Below are positions 1-11,255 of a DNA stretch of 64,000 bases, one piece after another. The DNA comes from Mrakia gelida (Eukaryota > Basidiomycota > Tremellomycetes > Cystofilobasidiales > Mrakiaceae), in NCBI GenBank assembly GCA_024345305.1, contig BRON01000008.1, forward strand, positions 1,178,001 through 1,242,000. Direction: 5' to 3'. A program made the translations under genes and the position numbers. Below the pieces are notes generated by a model. That model was not told where the DNA came from, made no database searches, and was given only the letters and a program-made list of their open reading frames with translations. The stretch's first letter is position 1. Every line of letters starts with the position of its first letter.

Positions 1-278
1 TGTCTGTTTCCAAGCTCACCACGAACAAGCTTCGAGCAAGAAAAGCTCCGGAATGCAAGAAGACGAGTAGAACTGCGTACCTTGAGGTTCTTGAGTGTAG
101 GAAGAACGTCTGCGAGAGCCTTACAGGCCTCAACTCCCAAGGTGTTTCCTCCGAGGTGAATCTCCTCGACTCCTTCGCCGAGAGCTTTGAGAGCGTCGAG
201 ATGAGGTTGGATGTGCTCAGCCGTATCGAGTTTGAGACCGAGTCCCTTGATGGAGAACGAGGTAGCGGAAGAGACCAT
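1..278 (-). CDS. RNA1: Ran GTPase-activating protein (RanGAP/Rna1), 5' end only
   Basis: The first coding exon (81-278) begins with ATG at 276-278 and reads MVSSATSFSIKGLGLKLDTA, followed by a segment ending LGGNTLGVEACKALADVL. This is the typical start of fungal RanGAP: a short N-terminus, then the first leucine-rich repeat with the GGNTxG turn. RanGAP stimulates GTP hydrolysis by Ran at the cytoplasmic face of the nucleus and so sets the direction of nuclear transport. A GTACGC donor follows at 79-80 and an acceptor falls at 4-5, so exon 2 has only its first three bases here. The rest lies beyond the left edge. It is divergent from the TBCC gene on its right, with only about 140 bp between the starts. 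Confidence 0.85.
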   Translation of the reverse strand, partial: MVSSATSFSIKGLGLKLDTAEHIQPHLDALKALGEGVEEIHLGGNTLGVEACKALADVLPTLKNLKVRSSTRLLAFRSFSCSKLVRGELGNR

Positions 279-421
279 AGCGAAAAGGTTGAGTGGTGGA
301 GAAGGTCGTGGGTGGGAGGCAAGAGGAAGGAAAGGAAAGAGCTCGAAAGAAAATCAAGAGCCTCGCCCTTCCTGCAACACTCACCCAGCCCCTGTCAGAA
401 AATTCTCATCAGACTCCGATC
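279..421. promoter_or_regulatory. Shared intergenic region between divergent RanGAP and TBCC genes
   Basis: Only about 143 bp separate the two start codons, so both promoters must lie here or inside the 5' exons. The sequence is purine-rich on the left and pyrimidine-rich near the TBCC start. I see no clear TATA box. Confidence 0.4.
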
Positions 422-1758
422 ATGACCTCCCAGGAACGGTCAGCATCGTATTTAGCAGCTTTTCAAGTTTCAGTGGCAGGTGAGTTCTTCGGTCGAGCGT
501 GTCGCAGATTGAAGGAGGAAAGGTCAAGCTGAACGTCCTTCCCTTTCCTCCGCCTTCCCTCTTGCAGCTCTCTCCGCTCGTCTCGACCCCAAGGCGGAAG
601 CCTGGTCGCCTGCAGACATCTCATTAGAGCTTGCCAAACTCAAGAGAGGGCTCGTGGAAGCAGCAGACTTTCTTCCTCGGTACGATCAGCGGAAGCTCGA
701 AAGTGTGAGCTCGACCCTCTCCTTCCCTCCTCCCTCGCGATCATCCTACGAGACATGACCTGAGCTGTTTCATTCTCTTCTCTCCAGGAAATCAAAGAGC
801 TGGAAGTCACCTTTGAGGCTCGGAAAGCTGTGTCCGCTCCCAAGTCACGGTTCTCGTTCAAGAAGGCATCTCCTCGCGCAACACCCTCTCCTTCGACACC
901 TCCTCCTCCTCCTCCCGTCCCCGTCGTCGCTCGACAACCGCCACCCACCTCGTCTCGCTCTCCCAACGACATCTCCATCTCTCATCTATCCAACCAGGTC
1001 GTCAACCTCCCACCGTTACCCTCCTCATCGACCTCCTCCGGCTTCGGACTCGACCTCGAGAACCTCACCAGATGCATCGTCGATCTTCGTCCCTCGTCGA
1101 CGGAGGCGGAAACGAGTTTGACGGCTTTGCACGCGAAGGATCTGAAGGAGTGTTTGGTTCTGGCTCCTCTGGTGAGAGGAAGTGTCATGTTGAGCGGGTG
1201 TGATGGGTGCTCGATCGTTGTCGGAGGATGGCAGGTGAGCTTCGCGTCTCGTTTCCTCCTCTCTCGTCGTCGGTTCGGCTTCAGGCTACTAGTCTCGCCA
1301 GCACACAGCTCGTGGCTGACTTCGTCTCTTTTCCTCCCTCCAGTTCCGGATGCACAGCTCCCATAGTACGGAGATCTTCCTCTACACGTCGTCGGACTCG
1401 TCGACGCCCATCATCGAGGGCTGCTGCGACATCAAGTTCGGTCCTTACATTCTAGATCACAATCATACTGTTGGAGGAGATCTCGTCGTCCCTGAGGTAA
1501 GTTCCTCCTTCCCACTCGTGTCCCTCGTCGCGTGCTCGCGCTTGCCGCTGACCCGTTTCGACGCGTCTCCTGTCGTTTCTTCAGCCACTCGACTTCTCGC
1601 ATCCCAACCCCTCAATCCCTTCGCCAAACTGGTCATTACTACCCAGCCTGCAGGTCGACGAGAGGAGGATAGCCTTGGCTGGCCTGGGTCGTCGGATAGA
1701 GCTCGAGGGAAGGGAGTTCGAGGACACGCTGACCAGAATCCTTTCGTCGAAGCCTTGA
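422..1758 (+). CDS. Tubulin-folding cofactor C (TBCC-domain protein)
   Basis: Five exons join in frame: 422-479, 568-704, 788-1234, 1344-1496, 1585-1758. The N-terminal half is helical and charged and has the RFSFKK motif typical of cofactor C, then a proline/serine-rich linker. The C-terminal half is the TBCC beta-helix: GSVMLSGCDGCSIVVGG, then FRMHSSHSTEIFLYT, then PIIEGCCDIKFGPY. Cofactor C acts in the last step of alpha/beta-tubulin heterodimer assembly as a GTPase activator for beta-tubulin; the family's catalytic arginine is expected in the beta-helix. Yeast Cin2 is the counterpart. The protein is about 320 residues, normal for the family. The start is the first ATG that leads into the conserved N-terminus. 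Confidence 0.85.
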
Positions 1759-1974
1759 GTTCGCTTCGTTTTCCTTCTCTCTATATATATCTACCTAATC
1801 ATCCTACTTACGACCACGCCATTTCTATACCATTTGTTGTCCATCTTATCCTGCGACTGCGAAGCCTCGGAGAAGAGCGGATCCTCGACAAGGAAGCTGC
1901 CGCTCCCTTCGCCTCTTTTCCTTCGACGCCCATCTCGCTTCCTCCTCAACTCTTTCCTTCGTCGGTAGCAGCAC

Positions 1975-3692
1975 ATGTCGAACCCCTTCATTCCCCTCCA
2001 GGACGAGATGTCTGAGAAGACCTCTCACTCCCACCACCTCTCCAACGGTCCTCCCATCTCTCAGCCCAAACCAAAGAAGCAGAGCTCGACCTCGTCCTTC
2101 CTTCGTCGGTCGTCCAAGACCGCTAAACCCGTTCTGGTCATCCATGGAGGAGCTGGAACTCTTGATCGAGCTAAAGTGAGCTTTTTCTATGCGACCCTGA
2201 TCTCGCAAAGAGCACTGAGGACTGATGTAGCTTCCCTTTGCGAACAGTACACGAAAGCTCAGATAGAGGTGTACAGAGAGGCGCTTCGAGGAGCTCTCCA
2301 GGCAGGCCACAAAGTCCTCGAAGAAGACGGGGAGGCTCTGGATGCTGTAGTAGCAGCTGTCGAGTTCATGGAGAGTGCGTTCAGCTGTCTCTCTTGTCTT
2401 TGAAGGGACAGAGAATGGCGCTAAACAAGGCTCGACGGCGCTGACCGTCCGACGTTCGTTCTTCGCAGACTGTCCTCTCTTCAACTCGGGTCATGGAGCC
2501 GTCTTCAACACTGAAGGGAAGAACGAGCTTGAGTGGTGAGCTCACAAACTCCAACAGCTCTGGCCCAGCTTGACGTGCGAAGCTGATCTCCGTTCTTCTT
2601 CCACTCCTCGCCAGCTCAATCGCCCTCTCCCACCCTCCCTCAACCCACCCTCACATCCCCCGATCCCGAATCTCAACAGCTCTCACCCTTCTCACTCACA
2701 CTCGGAACCCTATCCTCCTCGCTCGAGCTCTCTACCTCTCCCCTTCAACAACTCCTCACGTCCTTCACGGAGGTGTCGCGGCTGAAAAGTTGGGCGTCGA
2801 GCTCGGACAGAAGATGGTCGAGCCGTCGTACTTCTGGACTGAGGGTCGATGGAGAGAGCATCGACGAGGATTAGGGCTTCCAGAAGAGCCTTTTCCGGAT
2901 GGGAGAGTGCCGGGTGGGCAACCTGGGGAATCGGGTCAGCGAGAGGGAGCGAAAGGGACGGTTGGAGCTGTCGCGTTGGATTCGAGAGGGTGTATCGGTG
3001 CGTTCGTTTTTCTCTCGCTTGATTACTCTGCGAGCTTCCTAGGATGGACAGCTGGGATGTGTTTCTGACTCTCTCGCTCCTCGACCGTCTCGTCTCGCTC
3101 ACAGCCGCCGCAACCTCAACAGGAGGACGAACGAACAAGCTCCCTGGTCGAATCGGAGACACTCCTCAATTCGGATCCGGATACTGGGCTGGCGAGTGGA
3201 AGGAGAAGGGTTCGCTGAAGAGAGTCTACTCGAGGCTCGTCGGTCGATCGACCAAGAAGGCGATGGCAGTCTCGGGAACAGGAGACGGAGATGTGAGTTC
3301 GAACGACGCGTCTTCCTCTGACTTTTCTTCCCCTCGCTGACTCGCCATTCTTCGCCTTCGCAGTACTTCATCCGACTCAACACCGGAGCCTCACTCGCCT
3401 CGTACATCAAGCTGAAAGGCTACTCCCTCGCTAAGGCGTGCAAGAAGGTGACCGACGAGCTGAAGGAGGTCGACGCGGTGGGAGGAGTGATTGCGGTCAA
3501 CGAGAGAGGACAAGGTGAGTCCTCAGTCCTCGTTCTTCTCGTACGTCTCTCTCACTGCTACTGACTCTCTCCCTCTTCCTCCCCGTTTTTACAGTGTCTC
3601 TGTCTCTGAACGGAAGCGGAATGTATCGAGGCCTCATCGAACAAGACGGAGTCGCGAAGGTCGCGATCTTCGACGACGACGAGCTTGAGTAG
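1975..3692 (+). CDS. Isoaspartyl peptidase / L-asparaginase (type 2, Ntn hydrolase)
   Basis: A multi-exon gene (exons start near 1975, 2248, 2469, 2615 and continue to the TAG at 3690-3692). The protein has PVLVIHGGAGTLDRA near the N-terminus, NSGHGAVF, the autocleavage motif GTVGAVALD with the catalytic Thr, then TSTGGRTNKLPGRIGDTP and GSGYWA. These are the hallmarks of plant-type/isoaspartyl asparaginases, which hydrolyse L-asparagine and beta-aspartyl dipeptides after self-cleavage into alpha and beta subunits. The usual DASIMDG segment is absent; the corresponding position reads ECSIALSHPP, which is unusual but also seen in divergent members. A short Ser/Lys-rich N-terminal tail of about 50 residues precedes the domain. 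No signal peptide is evident, so it is probably cytosolic. Confidence 0.88.
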
Positions 3693-3929
3693 ATTTTCAA
3701 CGAAACAGATGGTCAAAGTTCTAGATATAGAATCACCTGGGAAACTTCCGATCGGCCTTCTTCGAGTGCTGGATGAAACTCAACTTCGTCGTGGAGCAGA
3801 AAGAAACGAAGAGCTCGCACTGCACTTCGAAGCAAGATCGTCGAGCTCATCGACAAGAACCCAACTTCCACCCTCTCCTCCCCACCTTCCTCATTCCGGA
3901 TCCACTCTTGCACGTCCGGCCGAGGTCTT

Positions 3930-5118
3930 ATGCGTGTCACCAAAGCGTTATTCGTGGGTCATGGGTTGATTACCCGCTCGATGGTCGGCTCTCCTTCCCT
4001 CCTTCGTCCAACTGGACCTCCTCCCTCCCCTACTCCCGCCCTGCACCCGAAACCCATCGACAGCCATCCTTTCGTTGCTCGAAGCCTTCCTGGACCAGTT
4101 CCATCTACGCAGAGTCACAGTTCGGGAGGAGAACAGAGGCGAACTCCCCGATACACGAAAGCAACTTCGACTGGTGAGCTCGACGTTTCCTTCCTTCCCT
4201 CCCCCCTTCACTCGTTCATCTCCCCTTCCTCTCTCAGCTCTGCCTCCAAAGGCTCAATCAAGCTTCATCGTGCCTGATTCATCCTCTCTCTCGCTTCATT
4301 TCACTCGTCAGCTCGTCGTCCACCTCCAGCACCAGCTCTGAATCTACAACCCTCCGACTTCCCTCCCTACCTCACCCCTCCCACTTCCGTCCGATACGAG
4401 GACCATCAGCTCGAAAACACCTTCGCACCCTTGGTGAGGGCCGGATGGAAGCTCGAGCCAGGCTTTGGAGGATCAGATGGGAACCAGGATGTCGTGTATC
4501 TCAGCAAATCGGTGAAGGGAGGAGGATGGGCTGAGCAACTCGATCTGCTCGCGACCTTTAACGCGATCTTTCAGCTTCACAACGTACGTTCTATCGCTCT
4601 GATTTAGTCAGATGACGAGCTCAGAGCTTATCAATATACACTTCTTGTCCTTGATCTATCAGCACCACGCTCACGTCGTCGAGACCAAGCTCAGCGAGAC
4701 GCTCGTCAAGCTCATCACCCATCAGACTCTCGACCCCCCCTCATCCATACCCGATTCGGCTCGACCTCAGCAGTGGGGATTGACGGAGAAGGACTTTGCT
4801 CTGGCGACGAGCTTACAGGCTGCTGAAGAACGGAAGAGAGCAGCATCAGGTAGGTCGCTTTCTTTCCGCGCGTGCGACTCAACCCCTTCGCGTCGTCCTT
4901 TCACTCTCTCTCCATCTCACTTTCCAATCTGACTGAGCTCCTTCTTCGACGCTCTTGATCGCCGATGACCACTCTCAGCCCTTCCAAAACTCTCCTCGAC
5001 CCACCAGCCTTCCCTTGGTCGTTCATCATCGTCGGTCAAGAACGGAATCGCCACCTCTTCCTCCCAAATCCAGCCTCCCCCCTACGTCTCCCCTTTGACT
5101 ACTTCTTTCTCCTCCTAA
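3930..5118 (+). CDS. Pterin-4a-carbinolamine dehydratase-like protein
   Basis: Four exons, 3930-4173, 4312-4583, 4663-4849 and 4979-5118, join in frame. The core reads LVRAGWKLE, then WAEQLDLLATFNAIFQLHN-HHAHV, then LVKLITHQTL and GLTEKDFALATSLQ. This follows the PCD fold order: a GW motif, a helix, an HH(P)-type active-site histidine pair, a T-H strand and a GLT-x-D-x-x-LA helix. The family dehydrates 4a-hydroxytetrahydrobiopterin or acts as a dimerisation cofactor. The N-terminus (MRVTKALFVGHG) is basic and could be a mitochondrial presequence. The reading frame stays open upstream to about 3775 without another ATG, so a further 5' exon is possible. The stop lies only 10 bp from the next gene's ATG. 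Confidence 0.6.
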
Positions 5119-5128
5119 ACCCCCCTCG

Positions 5129-7139
5129 ATGCTCCTTTCCTTAATATCCGTCTTCCCGAGTCTCGTCGTCGCCCAATCCTTGTCCTCGTCCTCCTTTCCA
5201 ACAGTAGACTTCACCATCTTCCTCTCTCCGGCGTGGGACGCGACGATGGAGAACCACCAGGCTTGCGAGGGACTGAAGGGTGGCTTGAAGATCCTTGAGA
5301 GCAGGAGGAAGGACGAGGAGGACGACGATGAAGGTGGTGGAAAGGCGTCTGGCTGGAGTGGGAGTGGACGTGGAGGAGGTGGCCGAGGAGCAGGATGGAA
5401 GAACGACGACTACGACGGTGGAGGGAAGGGCGGAGGGAGGAGTGGGAAGCAGAACTCATGGAAGGGAGACGACGAGGAGGATGATTACGGGGACTCCGGA
5501 AGAAAGGGTGGCAGCTCGAGTGGAGGGAAGGGAGGTGGGTCTCGAGGAGGAGGAGGCTCTGGATCATCGTCTTCGAAGGGGAAGCACTCGACGGGATACA
5601 ACGACGAGGACGAGTCTGGAGGTCAAGACGACGAGGAGGATGATACTGGAGGCCGAGGGAGCTCATCAGGGAAGGGAGGATACCACAGCAGCTCGAACGA
5701 TCCAGAGGAGGAGGAAGACGACGAAGGCTACTCCCCGTCGACGAAGAAGAACCCTCACGGAGCCTACCCTACCTCGTCGTCGTCCGAGACGGACGAAGGC
5801 TTCTCAGCTCAGGACTACGACAACACTTTCTCGGACTGCGATCGTCTCTCGTCGTTCTACCAGTCCTCAGGAGGAACGAATTGGTTCACCAGCACCGGAT
5901 GGCTCCCTCCCAAATCCTACTCCTCGTCGTCGTCGAACAAGAAGAACAAGAACAACTACGATCGGAGGCTTCTCACTACCCCCCATGCGTGCTGCACTTG
6001 GTTCGGAGTCCGGTGTGATCCTGGTGGGAGAGTAACGGGAGTGAATTTGGGGTCGAACGGGCTGAAGGGTCGCGTCGTTTCGGATTTTTGGGAGCTGCAG
6101 AAGCTGAGGAACCTGTTCGTTCATTTTATTCCTTCTGCCTCCTTCTTCGGTTCTGACTCAACCCTGTCTCCTTCGCTTCTTTCTAGGAACCTCTCCTCCA
6201 ACGCCCTCGCCGGATCCCTCCCCTCCTCGTTCCCCCGCAACCTCACCTCCCTCCTCCTCTCCGACAACCAATTCGTCTCCTCCTCCTCACCCATCTTCCC
6301 TCCGAAACTCATCACCATCTCCCTCGCTCGAAACTCGTTCTCTGGATCCCTCTCCTTCTCCCAATCACCCAAACTCCAAAACGTCGACTTGAGCGGGAAC
6401 GAGTTGACGAGCGTTCAGTTCGCGGCGGGAGGAGTTGCGCTGAAGAGGTTGAAGATGGCTGGGAATATGCTGAAGGGGTTCTTGAGTCAGGATCTGAGTG
6501 GAGCGTCGGGGCTGCTCGTGTGGAACATGTCTGGGAATGGGATGTGAGTCGCTTCGAGTTCGCGTCGCTCGTCGCTCCTCTTGGTGTCTCAAGCTGACCT
6601 GCTCTTTCTCTCTTTCCCAGGACCGGGCAACTCCCCAACTTCTCCAGCTTCCCGACACTCACTATTCTTGACTTCTCTTCTAACTCCCTCACTGGTGAGT
6701 CCTCCTCCCGTCTCTAACGAGACGAAACGCGTCTGACCTCTGCTCGTCTCTCGCCTCAGGTCCCGTCCCTCCCTCTCTCAACCAACTCGCCGATCTCAAG
6801 ATCCTCTCGCTCTCCCACAACACTCTCACGGGAGTCCTCCCCTCTGGCCCCGGCCCTTCCAGCCTCAAGCTATGCGACTTCGCCTCAGCAGGAGCGTTGA
6901 CCTGCCCTCCTCCGTCGGCAGGAATGGATCGCGGACTCGCCCAGGTCTGCCACGTCTCCTGCTCTGAAAATATCTCCACTCCTCGGACGACATCGGTACC
7001 GAGTGCGGGAGGTTACCAGGGATACGTCGCCGCTTCTGGTGGGAGCTCGGTGGTACTGGGAGAGGGAGGAGCAGGAGGAGGGATGTTGAGGTTGGTTTGG
7101 TCGCTGTCGATATTGCTCGTTCTTTTCTTTCGCTCGTAG
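5129..7139 (+). CDS. Secreted, GPI-type leucine-rich-repeat protein with Gly/Ser/acidic low-complexity stretch
   Basis: Exons 5129-6114, 6187-6543, 6621-6694 and 6760-7139. The protein begins with a hydrophobic signal peptide (MLLSLISVFPSLVVAQ) and ends with a hydrophobic segment (LRLVWSLSILLVLFFRS) typical of GPI attachment. Residues about 60-230 are Gly/Ser/Asp/Glu/Lys-rich. Then comes a plant-type LRR cap (C-x-x-L...NWF, ACCTWFGVRCD) and about six LRRs of the GxIPxxL/NxLSGxLP kind (NLSSNALAGSLPSSF, LDFSSNSLTGPVPPSL). It is probably displayed at the cell surface. The ligand is unknown. The repeats match the extracellular LRR class shared by plants and basidiomycetes. The first intron uses a GTTCGT donor. 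Confidence 0.75.
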
Positions 7140-7545
7140 GCTCGTTTCGATTCGATTTCTTACAACTAGATTGCTTCGACTTTTCTTTGCTTTATCTATG
7201 GCTTCTGATCTGTCAAGGAAGCAGATCTTCTCGTGTCTTTCTCGTCTCGCGACGCGAACTGGAGTCTCCAGCTCTCACCTCGATTCGTTCACCAACGTGC
7301 GAAGGGAGAGGAGGAGTTGGCCTCAAACAGCAACGTCGACTTTTTGACTCCCCTTCCGCTTTCTCCTTCGACCTCAAGCTCACAGGTGAGTGCTCTGTTC
7401 TATCGACGAGCTATCTGGAGGGGGACAGCATGGGCGAAGCTGTAGTAGCAAGAGCAGACGAGACTCGAAGGGGCCGAGCTGATCCCTCCTTCCTTCCCTC
7501 TCGTCCTCCCTTCCCTTCCCGTCTTCTCAGCTCCCTTCCTTCGAC
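7140..7545. other. Intergenic region upstream of VTC1
   Basis: No convincing exon. A CT-rich tract just before 7546 (from about 7480) looks like a fungal promoter/5' UTR. A possible 5'-UTR intron ends in CTTCTCAG near 7530. Confidence 0.4.
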
Positions 7546-8691
7546 ATGGCTTCCAGCTCTTCTTCCTCCTCCAACTGGGCCAACTTCTTCTCTACGCCGT
7601 TCTCTGAAGCTGTCCTCAAGCATCTTCCCGGTCGAGGAGTGACCTCGCAATCCGTTCGAGCACGAGCGAAGAGGGTCGACGGGATCCCAGATACGAAGTG
7701 AGCTCGTCCCTTCCTTCTCCCTTCTCTTCCAACCTCAGCTCGTGTCCGAAGAACCTGCTGGTATCGCAAGAGGATATCAAACCCGAGCTGATCATCTCTA
7801 CCCTCCTTCTCCTTCGTCCTCCTTTCAGCACTCAAGACGGCGAACAGCAACCCCTCCTTTCAGACTACCACTCCATCAACCCAACTCAACCCTCGCTCGT
7901 ACGAGTGCCGAAGAAGGTCGCTACCACCATCAACGTAGAGGCTAAGGTCTGGTTCGCCAACGAGAGGAGTCAGTTCAGCTCTCGGCCCATCCCTTTCTCT
8001 TCAAACTTCGAGCGAGCTCGTCGAAGCTGACCTTGCCCTTCCCTACGTCCTCCCCTCGTTTGATCCTCGTCTCCAGCTTGGTTGGCCTACCTCTCGATAT
8101 CAATCTTGCTGGGAAGCTTGTCGGCTACTCTCTACTCGGCTGGAAAAGAGGGTGATCAGATCACTAAGGCTCTCGCTGGTGCTTACGGAGGAATGTGAGC
8201 TCTCCCTCTTTCTCGCTCTCACGCTGGTCGCGACGTCATGTTCGACCCTCGTCGTTCGTTCGCTTCTAGCTTGAGCTGATCCGTGCTTCTTTATCTTGCA
8301 GTGCTTTCGGTGTTCTCATCTACGGATACCTCGTTTTCCAGAAGAGGATTACCCTGATTTCGAAGAGGAGCGGAGAGCACTTTGGTTCGTTCACTCAACA
8401 CCCTCCGTCTCGTGTCCTCGCCTCGACGCTCGAACTGACGCTTTCCGTTGCGTCTCTTGAACAGACGAGATCGTCTTCCCAATTCTCATCTCGGTCGCCA
8501 TCTTCATCGCCATTTTGACCAACTTCATTCTGCGGATTATCGAGTTGTGAGCTCCCGTTCCTCCTCCCCGTTCCTCCCTCGGCTTCTCTCCTTTCGCTTT
8601 GTCTCGTAGGACTGCCTCACTGACTCCGCTCTCTCTCCCCCTTCTCCCTTCGCGTAGCCGCAAGCGTGGTGACTTCGACGACGACGTGTAA
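7546..8691 (+). CDS. VTC1: Vacuolar transporter chaperone subunit 1 (VTC1, DUF202)
   Basis: Six exons: 7546-7697, 7829-7968, 8077-8195, 8302-8384, 8465-8545, 8658-8691. The core reads KVWFANERTWLAYLS, the DUF202 signature that follows a basic patch, then three membrane helices (SISILLGSLSATLYSAG, a second ending in VLIYGYLVF, a third ILISVAIFIAILTNFILR) and an acidic tail (DFDDDV). VTC1 is the small membrane subunit of the polyphosphate-synthesising VTC complex of the vacuole/acidocalcisome. Here it carries about 75 extra N-terminal residues compared with the short yeast protein, rich in Ser and basic residues. The intron after the NER motif uses a GTCAGT donor, and the join restores the invariant Thr. 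Confidence 0.88.
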
Positions 8692-9204
8692 CGCTATTGC
8701 TCGGTCGTGTTGTGTTTCGGAGATCGATGGGGACGAGGGAATTTGATGGACTCGTTTGAACCTTGCCGCCTTCGTCCAGGACGATATGGTCGATCTTGTA
8801 CGTTAGTAAGCTCGCTCGTCGGTCCGAGGCTTCTTGCTGAGCCCGACGTCAGGGTACCCAGTCGTTCTGGGGTCAGGAGGGAGCTGTCGAACGCGTCTTC
8901 GGGATCTCGTCGAGGCGTCGAGGGAGGTCGACGCCAGCTTTTTCGCTCTATGTTAGAGGGCAGCAACGTCTGTTCTAGATATTGGCGATCTCGGTGGACC
9001 TTCGCTTATCGATCTGATCACCTTGCAGGTGCCAAAACTCCACCAAGTAGCGTCGGTGCTGACCGCTTTTCTCGACTTCCCTCTCATTCCTTTCTCTTCC
9101 CCAAGCTAAAACCTCGCTCATCATCCCTTCCAGTCCCTCCCCTCCAACCACCACCATCCCCCAACTCCCGAAACAACCCTCATCCAACCCATATCTACCT
9201 CACT
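8692..9204. other. Intergenic region, no supported gene
   Basis: The frame of the next small gene stays open upstream from 8707, but its composition (Arg/Ser/Gly-rich, no conserved pattern) argues against coding. A CT-rich tract from 9065 to 9200 fits a promoter/5' UTR. Confidence 0.4.
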
Positions 9205-9704
9205 ATGTCCAGCCTAAGCCAAGAAGACTTCTCTCCCCTCTCGCCAGACGAGTCCGCCATGCCACCTTCCATCTCCTCCCTCTCCCACCTCTTCCCTTCC
9301 GAAAACCCCTCCTCCTACCCCGCCGAGCAGTCCTCGCCCAAGATGGCTCACCTCCTCAGCCTGCTACAAGAAGCAGTGAATGTAAAGGCCTCGATTGGGG
9401 ACTTCAATCGAAATGTAATCCAAGCAGATCCGGAGGGAGGTCAGTCGAGTTCCTCCCACTAAACGTTTATCTTCCTCTCTCCTTCCCAACTGACGCCCTG
9501 GCCTCTCTCAGCTCGACAGTTTGGTACCTTAGTATGGATCCTAGCTGGTGGAGAGGCCGGTGAGATCTTTCGTTCTCTCTGAAAACGAAGGACGAGCGCG
9601 AGGCGTCGATGGAGGGCTGAACTGACGCGAGTTGGTCCTGCTTCGATTCTGCAGGGGAGAGGATCCGAGCTCTCGCTCGAGAACATGACAGGAGGAAGCT
9701 GTAG
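9205..9704 (+). CDS. Small hypothetical protein (about 112 aa)
   Basis: Exons 9205-9439, 9512-9559 and 9654-9704 join in frame and end in TAG. The N-terminal 45 residues are Ser/Pro-rich. The C-terminal half looks folded: MAHLLSLLQEAVNVKASIGD, then RQFGTLVWILAGGEAGE, and a basic helix ending REHDRRKL. I do not recognise a family. The central hydrophobic stretch is too short for a confident membrane helix. All three introns' splice sites match the local consensus, which supports a real gene. Confidence 0.5.
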
Positions 9705-10062
9705 TACGTCTGGAAGAGTAATTACGATGAGCTTGCGAAGAAACGAGGTGTGGGGAGAGGAGAGGTGGACAGAGTTCCGACGCGTCTCGGCTCGTTCGAT
9801 TCGACGCAGCACTCTCACCCCAACGGTCGTTCACGTCCCACTGCTGATCTCGATCTTTCATCTTCGGCTCTGAGAACACTTACACAGCATGCTCACTCAT
9901 CTTCCTCTGTCTATTTCCTCCTTCCCTTGTTCCCATGGTGACGGCTACGCGATCTCAGCCCTGGAAGTCTCACGAGCTGACGTCGAGCTCACGCTCTTCC
10001 CCTTCTCCCTTTGAACCTCCTTCGATCAGGTCTCAACGTCCACCACACCACCACCTCTCGAC

Positions 10063-11090
10063 ATGATCCCAGAGCTTCTCTCTCCCTGCCTTACCTTTCT
10101 CTCGCCAGAATCGATCGCCAACGCCAACGAGATCCTCGACAGGATCAAGGAGTGCCCGTTCGATTACTTCACACTCCCAAAGGCCATCGCGAAGAGGAAC
10201 GGAGAGTTCGTTTGTATCGTCTTCGTGAGTTGAACGCCACTTCTTTGATCCTTGGAGACTCTTGAGCTGACCGCGTTGCCTTTGATCTCGGGGTGAGCAG
10301 CTTCAAGCGAAGAAAGGGCTCGGATGCGAAATGGTGAGCTTCGACTTTTCCTCCCTCCCTCCCGTTCCCTTTTCGTGTCGTCCCCAGCTCGATTCTGACT
10401 CGTCTCGACTCTTACTTTGGATTTGGGCGACAGCTGAAGATGATCAAAGCGGTACATACGGAGGCAGATCAGGTGAGCTTGAATGAGATGGAACGAGAGC
10501 CAGGACGGCTGGATCCATCGACGCCGCGTCGCGACTTCCTTCGTAGAATCGCAAAGCTGACCGTACTTCGGTTCGACGGAGGATGAGGTGGAATTGGAGA
10601 TCTACAGTCATAGAGCGATGAGAGGGATGGATAAGGAGGATTCGGACTCGTGAGTTGGCGTCAATCGACTCGATCGTCGCCTGAGTCGACTCGCCAGTTT
10701 CGTCGCTGACTTCCTCGAGCCCTCTGGTTTTGCGACTCAGGTTTTGCGTCGTCATAGAGTGTAAGTTACTCGATCGTCCTTCACTGTCTCGAGAAAGGAG
10801 GAACCTGAGGGGAGAGGGAACTTCTCGTCGCTCACTCGACCTCGTTCTTCGCGCGCGCGTCTTCTTTCTTCTTCACAGACGACACCCCAGCAGCCTTCAT
10901 TCGGCACTACAAGGGACAAGCCTTGAGAGTGAGTCCGTCTTGTTCTGTCCGTCTCTCAACCTGCAAGCGTCCAAACTGAGCTCTCGACGCGTCCTCGCCT
11001 TCTCCTCCTCTCGTCCAGAACTTCTACCGAGCCGACTTCCTCGCCCTCCCTCCGAAACTCAGCTTCTGCTTCAACGTCGAAGCCGTGTAA
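10063..11090 (+). CDS. Small hypothetical protein (about 135 aa), seven exons
   Basis: Exons 10063-10224, 10301-10333, 10434-10472, 10582-10649, 10741-10760, 10879-10928 and 11019-11090 join in one frame. Motifs seen are ILDRIKECPFDYFTLPKA, a basic stretch with KKGLGCEMLKMIKAVH, acidic DEVELEIYSHRAM, then YDTPAAFIRHYKGQALR and a C-terminal LALPPKLSFCFNVEAV. No family is recognised. The exons are very small (20, 33 and 39 bp), but each is flanked by good splice sites and the join keeps the frame. No signal peptide or membrane helix is seen. Confidence 0.5.
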
Positions 11091-11255
11091 CTAGATTATC
11101 GCCTGATGTTGATGTACAAACAGAACGAACCTATCAAAGACAAAGCAAAGCGAAAGAAAAGAATCCGAGACCAGAACCTCGACGCGTCGCCTCCCTCCCT
11201 CCACCTTCCTCATCCCTCCCTCTTCGACCATCCTGCCCTCCTAACCCCTCCTCAA

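Noticed and set aside
5295..6035. Long Arg/Thr/Gly-rich plus-strand frame and a matching minus-strand frame
   Set aside because: Shadows of the GGN/GAC-repeat low-complexity region of the LRR gene. The signal peptide and LRR frame are the coding ones.
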